Source: Gammaproteobacteria bacterium | GTDB taxonomy: Bacteria > Pseudomonadota > Gammaproteobacteria > Eutrophobiales > Eutrophobiaceae | NCBI GenBank assembly: GCA_026710545.1 | Contig: JAPOQU010000124.1 | Span: 62,001-126,000 of the forward strand | DNA: 64,000 nt | Direction of reading: 5' to 3' | Translations under genes and position numbers: made by a program | Shown here: one piece after another, positions 60,073-64,000 of the stretch | How positions within the stretch are numbered: the first letter of the stretch is position 1 | Layout: every line of letters begins with the position of its first letter | Notes under the pieces: model-generated | The model's database searches: none | What the model was told of the DNA's origin: nothing | Seen by the model: the letters and a program-made list of their open reading frames with translations, nothing else

Positions 60073-61044
60073 TTATCTAAATTTGTAATGATATTCCGTA
60101 TGTTGTAACCGGTTTGTGAACAGCGTACCTATCTCGCGTGATATCTGCTCAAGCAGAGTGTCCCTGTAGGTAAAATCCACTATCTCCTCAACGCCGATAA
60201 CCTCACGGGCGACATAATCGGTATTGCCCAGTTCGTCAATCAGGCCCAGTTCAATGGATTGCTCACCTGTCCATACCAGGCCGGAAAAGATTCTGTCATC
60301 CTCGGCCAGGCGCTCTCCCCGCCCTTCTTTCACAACCTGCACAAACTGCCGGTAAATTCCATCCAGCAGTTGATCAACATGTTCAACTTCGTCGTCCTGT
60401 TCCGGCGAAAACGGATCCAGGAATGCCTTGTGCCTGCCTGCATGGTACACGCGCCGCTCGATGCCAAGTTTGTTGATGGCGTCGACAAATCCGAAACTGG
60501 ACATTATCACCCCGATTGAACCAATCAGGCTTGCCTTGTCCGCATAAATCCCGTCTGCCGCCACGGCAATGTAGTAACCGCCGGATGCGCAAAGATCACC
60601 GATTACCGCGTAGACCGGGATGTCGGGATGTGCGTTTTTCAGACGCTTGATCTCATCGTTGACATGGCCGGCCTGCACCGGACTCCCGCCCGGACTGTTA
60701 ATCCGGAGTATGATGCCCGCCGTGTTACTGTCTTCATAGGCTGCGCGCAGACTTGCCGTCACGTAATCGGCCCTGACCTGCCCATTGCCGGAAATAACAC
60801 CCTGGATATCTATCAGCGCCGTATGTTTACCATTCGTCAGACTGCCGGGCGTAATATCCGTTTTGCCCATCAGGTAGGCCACCAGGAAAACTGCCATAAA
60901 CAAGGCAATAAACAGCTTGAATGCGATGTTCCAGCGCCTCGCCCTGCGTTGCTCGGCAAGGAATTCCCTGGCGAGCTGGTTCACAAGGGTCTGTTCAAAC
61001 CGTGAATCGTTGTCATCGTTATTCTGTTGCCAGGGGTCGGTCAT
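60073..61044 (-). CDS. sppA: S49-family signal peptide peptidase (SppA 36K/SohB type)
   Basis: 323 residues with one N-terminal membrane segment (FKLFIALFMAVFLVAYLMG). Serine protease core: INSPGGSPVQAGHVNDEI (residues ~110-128), the catalytic Ser in LCASGGYYIAVAAD, and Lys in GRHKAFLDPFSP; the middle segment SLIGSIGVIMSSFGFVD is typical. It degrades leftover signal peptides and membrane fragments. It lies between maf and rne, the order of Pseudomonas-like chromosomes. Confidence 0.93.
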   Translation of the reverse strand: MTDPWQQNNDDNDSRFEQTLVNQLAREFLAEQRRARRWNIAFKLFIALFMAVFLVAYLMGKTDITPGSLTNGKHTALIDIQGVISGNGQVRADYVTASLRAAYEDSNTAGIILRINSPGGSPVQAGHVNDEIKRLKNAHPDIPVYAVIGDLCASGGYYIAVAADGIYADKASLIGSIGVIMSSFGFVDAINKLGIERRVYHAGRHKAFLDPFSPEQDDEVEHVDQLLDGIYRQFVQVVKEGRGERLAEDDRIFSGLVWTGEQSIELGLIDELGNTDYVAREVIGVEEIVDFTYRDTLLEQISREIGTLFTNRLQHTEYHYKFR

Positions 61045-61076
61045 AGTCGGTTTGCGAGTTTTTTACCTGCCAAACG

Positions 61077-63095
61077 TCATTCCTCCGGGGCAGTGGTAAC
61101 CACAACTTCTTTTTTTTCAGTTGTTTTTTCCGTTTTGCTACTGCTTTCCGGACTCTCGCCGGCCTGCTTTTTCTCACGAGTTCCCCTGCCTCTCGATGAA
61201 GAGCGGGATTGCCTGCCTTCATTTCCGCCCTGGTCCCGGTTTCCCTGCCGGCGCTGGTTGCCTGACCCTGAATTTTCGTTTCTGCGGGGATTCCTGCGTT
61301 GTTGTTGCCTGCCGGAAGAATTACCTGAATACCTGTTTCTGTTCCTGCTGCGTGACGACTGTGGCTTATTGCGAGGCGATGGTTTGCTCTCCTGCTTCTT
61401 TGTTTCCGTGCCGCCGAACAATTTGTTGAATAACCGGCTCATCATTCCAATACCTTTATTCGCTTGAGCCGTAGGGACCGGTTTTTCCGGAATAATCTGG
61501 GTCAGTGCAGGTTGCTCCGGCGGTTTCCGGTTTTCGTTGGTAATGGCTGTACCGGGATTATCCTGTCTGACCTCCGCAAACTTGTAGCTTTCTTTCTGGG
61601 ATGAATCTGCCGCGGACTCGGACAGGTTCATACGCTGGACCAGGTATTGTGGTGTTTCCATCATCGGATTGGGACTGATGATAATCTCCACGTCGAGGCG
61701 TTGCTCTATATCGCGTATGGACTGGCGCTTTTCATTCAGCAAAAAGGTAGCGGCATCCACCGGTAACTGGGCCACTACCTTGGCGGTCAGTTCCTTCATG
61801 GCCTCTTCCTGGATAATGCGCAGGACCGCCAATGACAGCGACTTGATATCGCGGATAGTTCCTTGTCCGTCGCAGCGCGGGCACGGAATGTGGCTTGATT
61901 CGCCCAGTGAAGGCCTTAATCTCTGGCGCGACATTTCAAGCAGGCCAAAGCGCGAAATTCGCCCGGTCTGTACCCGGGCGCGGTCCACCTTGAGGCCGTC
62001 CCTCAGGCGGTTTTCGACCTCGCGCTGGTTCCTGTTGCTCGCCATATCGATAAAGTCGATGACAAACAGGCCACCCAGGTCGCGCAGACGCAACTGGCGT
62101 GCTACTTCATCGGCTGCTTCAAGGTTGGTATTGAATGCCGTTTCCTCAATATCCTCACCCTTGGTGGCGCGTGCCGAATTGATATCTACGGATGTCAGGG
62201 CTTCGGTATGGTCGATGATCAGCACACCCCCTGAAGGAAGTTGAACCTCGCGGGCAAACGCAGTCTCTATCTGGCCTTCAATCTGGTAGCGGCTGAACAA
62301 GGGGTCGCTGCCGGAGTAAAGCTTCAGCTTGGGCAGGTTATGGGGCATAACCTGTTGCATGAAGTCCCGCGCCCGGTGGAAGATATCATTATCATCAATC
62401 CAGATCTCGGCGATATCGTTTCTCAGGTAATCCCGGATGGCCCTGATAATGACTTCGCTCTCCTGGTAAATGAGAAACGGCCCCGGCTTTTCCTTTGCGG
62501 TTGTTTTGATTGAGTCCCAGAGTACTTTCAGGTAATCCAGGTCCCATTGCAGTTCTTCTGCGCTTTTGCCGACACCGGCAGTGCGCAGTATCAAGCCCAT
62601 GCCCTGAGGTATTTCCAGGGTGCTCATTGCCTCCCGGGCATCACTGCGGTCATTGCCCTCGATCTGTCTTGAGACGCCCCCTGCCCTGGGGTTATTAGGC
62701 ATCAGCACCAGGTAGCGCCCGGCAAGGCTGATGAAGGTGGTGAGCGCCGCGCCTTTATTTCCGCGTTCTTCCTTTTCCACCTGGACAATATATTCCTGTC
62801 CCACTTCCAATGCGTCCTTGACGTTTATGCGGCCGCGATTATCCTCACTGTTCTTGGATTTGAGAAGGGAGCGGGCTATTTCCTTGAACGGCAGGAAACC
62901 ATGTCTTTCGGCTCCGAAATCGACAAATGCAGCCTCAAGACTGGGTTCAATCCTGACAATCCTGCATTTATAGATATTTGACTTCTTCTGTTCCCGCCCT
63001 GTTGCTTCGATATCAAGATCGTACAGGCGTTGGCCGTCCACTAGCGCCACTCGCAACTCTTCCGGCTGAGTTGCGTTAATCAACATTCTTTTCAT
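61077..63095 (-). CDS. rne: ribonuclease E
   Basis: 672 residues, ATG 63095 with AAAGGA 8 nt upstream. N-terminal half: S1 domain ([34 protein letters not shown]), RNase H-like and DNase I-like domain with VDINSARAT and [20 protein letters not shown] (catalytic Asp), and the Zn-link CPRCDGQG. The C-terminal part after ~500 is low-complexity, rich in R/S/G/Q/N ([20 protein letters not shown]), and much shorter than in E. coli (1061 residues). It has Arg-rich RNA binding but no recognisable sites for RhlB, enolase or PNPase, so the degradosome assembly may be reduced or different. Confidence 0.95.
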   Translation of the reverse strand: MKRMLINATQPEELRVALVDGQRLYDLDIEATGREQKKSNIYKCRIVRIEPSLEAAFVDFGAERHGFLPFKEIARSLLKSKNSEDNRGRINVKDALEVGQEYIVQVEKEERGNKGAALTTFISLAGRYLVLMPNNPRAGGVSRQIEGNDRSDAREAMSTLEIPQGMGLILRTAGVGKSAEELQWDLDYLKVLWDSIKTTAKEKPGPFLIYQESEVIIRAIRDYLRNDIAEIWIDDNDIFHRARDFMQQVMPHNLPKLKLYSGSDPLFSRYQIEGQIETAFAREVQLPSGGVLIIDHTEALTSVDINSARATKGEDIEETAFNTNLEAADEVARQLRLRDLGGLFVIDFIDMASNRNQREVENRLRDGLKVDRARVQTGRISRFGLLEMSRQRLRPSLGESSHIPCPRCDGQGTIRDIKSLSLAVLRIIQEEAMKELTAKVVAQLPVDAATFLLNEKRQSIRDIEQRLDVEIIISPNPMMETPQYLVQRMNLSESAADSSQKESYKFAEVRQDNPGTAITNENRKPPEQPALTQIIPEKPVPTAQANKGIGMMSRLFNKLFGGTETKKQESKPSPRNKPQSSRSRNRNRYSGNSSGRQQQRRNPRRNENSGSGNQRRQGNRDQGGNEGRQSRSSSRGRGTREKKQAGESPESSSKTEKTTEKKEVVVTTAPEE

Positions 63096-63574
63096 TGTAA
63101 ATATCCTTTACGTACCGGCTCGACCATGTTCTGACATACAGTCAGGCACCAGCCATCCCGGCTGACAACTGGGAGCCGCGTAATTCTGTTTTCGTGCTGC
63201 TGTTGCGCAGCCGCTACTAATCCCGGGTACACCGATACGGGTGTACTTTGTAAAGCGTCTGTCCCGACGATTTGTTATTCCCGGGCTTTCATAAATCACT
63301 TTCCGCCTGATGACTGCCTCGAATCCGGGTTACCGGTGTTCATCAGGCAATGTGCTTTCCTGCAACAAACACTTGATCCTTCCCTATCGCTTCGCTGTCA
63401 GAGCTGGAGCGCCATTATGTTAATCCATACCGGATCGGGTTCCGGTTCTCAAATTCTACCGCTGTTAAAGACAGGCGCTTTGTAATGGCTTATCCTTGCA
63501 GGATATCTGATTTTCAGCGTCAGCAAGTGTAAATATAACAAACTTGCGGCCTTACGGCAATCTCATTGTTTAAA
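63096..63574. other. 479-nt non-coding gap between rne and rluC
   Basis: No credible ORF. On the minus side it is the long rne leader (in E. coli a leader hairpin helps autoregulation of rne; a matching hairpin was not checked). On the plus side it carries the candidate rluC promoter at 63511-63539. Nothing else recognised. Confidence 0.6.
63511..63539 (+). promoter_or_regulatory. candidate rluC promoter
   Basis: TTTTCA (63511-63516), 17-nt spacer, TATAAC (63534-63539). A start near 63546 leaves a 29-nt leader before ATG 63575. Confidence 0.45.
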
Positions 63575-64000
63575 ATGTCACAATTGAGCGGTAACAGGAG
63601 CAGACCGGAAAATATCGCCGTCAGTCCTGAACAGGCGGGCCGGCGTATCGACAACTTTCTGCTTGCCTACCTGAAAACAATACCAAAAAGCCGGGTTTAC
63701 CAGATGCTGAGGCGCGGGGAAGTCAGGGCCAACGGTGGCAGGATCAAGCCGGACTATCGCCTGCAGCCAGGTGATGATATCCGTATACCTCCGGTGTTTG
63801 AGCAAGCGCGAGCAGACCCCGGTAAACCGCCGGCGCGCCTGGTTGATATGATCCGGGCCTGTGTGATGCACGAGGATGAACGGATCATCGTTGTCAACAA
63901 ACCCTCCGGCCTGGTCGTGCATGCAGGCAGCGGCAGCGCCTTCGGCGTTATTGAAGCGTTGCGCGAACTGTACCAGCCGGCGCAGACCCTGCACCTAGTC
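63575..64000 (+). CDS. rluC: 23S rRNA pseudouridine synthase RluC, N-terminal part
   Basis: 142 codons from ATG 63575 to the window edge. S4 RNA-binding domain with AGRRIDNFLLAYLKTIPKSRVYQMLRRGEVRANGGRIKPDYRL (~residues 20-63) and the beginning of the synthase domain VVNKPSGLVVHAGSGSAFGVIEAL; the catalytic Asp motif HRLDRDTSG would be just beyond the edge. The order rne then divergent rluC is the classical gammaproteobacterial one. Confidence 0.95.
   Translation, partial: MSQLSGNRSRPENIAVSPEQAGRRIDNFLLAYLKTIPKSRVYQMLRRGEVRANGGRIKPDYRLQPGDDIRIPPVFEQARADPGKPPARLVDMIRACVMHEDERIIVVNKPSGLVVHAGSGSAFGVIEALRELYQPAQTLHLV

Noticed and set aside
63108-63299. 63-codon minus-strand ORF upstream of rne
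   Set aside because: Falls in the rne leader, has no ribosome site and no similarity that I recognise.

Overview
The window looks like a chromosomal piece of a Gammaproteobacterium with moderate-to-high GC. It is probably a free-living aquatic heterotroph. This rests on the core block at the right (pabC-mltG-tmk-holB-tatD, plsX-fabH-fabD-fabG-acpP-fabF, yceD-rpmF, maf, an S49 peptidase, rne and rluC), whose order and protein features are gammaproteobacterial, and on many TonB-dependent receptors, Rieske oxygenases and amidohydrolases in the accessory part. No rRNA, tRNA, CRISPR array or intact insertion sequence was seen.

Layout. 1-12.4 kb is a catabolic/oxidative accessory region: a metallo-beta-lactamase-fold hydrolase end, two related MFS permeases, a SnoaL-like protein, a Rieske oxygenase, an Lrp/AsnC regulator, a luciferase-like flavin enzyme, a TonB-dependent receptor, a GNAT-like protein, a cytochrome P450 preceded by a perfect 25-bp palindromic repeat, and a TPR-sulfotransferase. 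12.4-21.7 kb carries guanidino and methylamine genes: an amidinohydrolase/amidinotransferase-fold enzyme, a ureohydrolase with an apparent AUU start, an acyl-CoA dehydrogenase, an XRE-cupin regulator, then glxBCD/mgsABC-like N-methylglutamate synthase subunits and a gmaS-like type III glutamine synthetase, ending with a persulfide-dioxygenase-like hydrolase. One reading is that methylamine or ammonia set free from a (methylated) guanidino or N-methyl compound is captured on glutamate.

21.7-41.2 kb: a mazEF-like toxin-antitoxin pair with its promoter-operator, then two paralogous modules (MFS permease, then TonB-dependent receptor, then hydrolase), followed by amidohydrolases, a DUF3830 protein, an FAD amine/amino-acid oxidase and an M20 amidohydrolase. 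This reads as an uptake and breakdown island for peptides, N-acyl amino acids or cyclic amides. 41.2-48.6 kb is a minus-strand run of a second Rieske oxygenase, an endonuclease-Q-like PHP protein, a quinone oxidoreductase, a MetE/UROD-like protein, a xanthine/uracil-type permease with an extra C-terminal domain, and a class V aminotransferase.

48.6-63.1 kb is the conserved lipid-synthesis and housekeeping block on the minus strand, with maf on the plus strand; an intrinsic terminator separates acpP from fabF. rluC starts divergently from rne and runs off the right edge.

Points of most interest: (1) the guanidino-to-methylamine gene set; (2) a stretch of about 65 nt, including a -10 box and the first ~15 codons, shared between an XRE regulator gene and an MFS permease gene 7 kb away; (3) several genes whose predicted -10 box lies 7-11 nt from the start codon, suggesting leaderless messages; (4) short dispersed repeats sitting directly in front of the start codons of core genes; (5) the ureohydrolase start. 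All functions are read from sequence alone; no searches were run.
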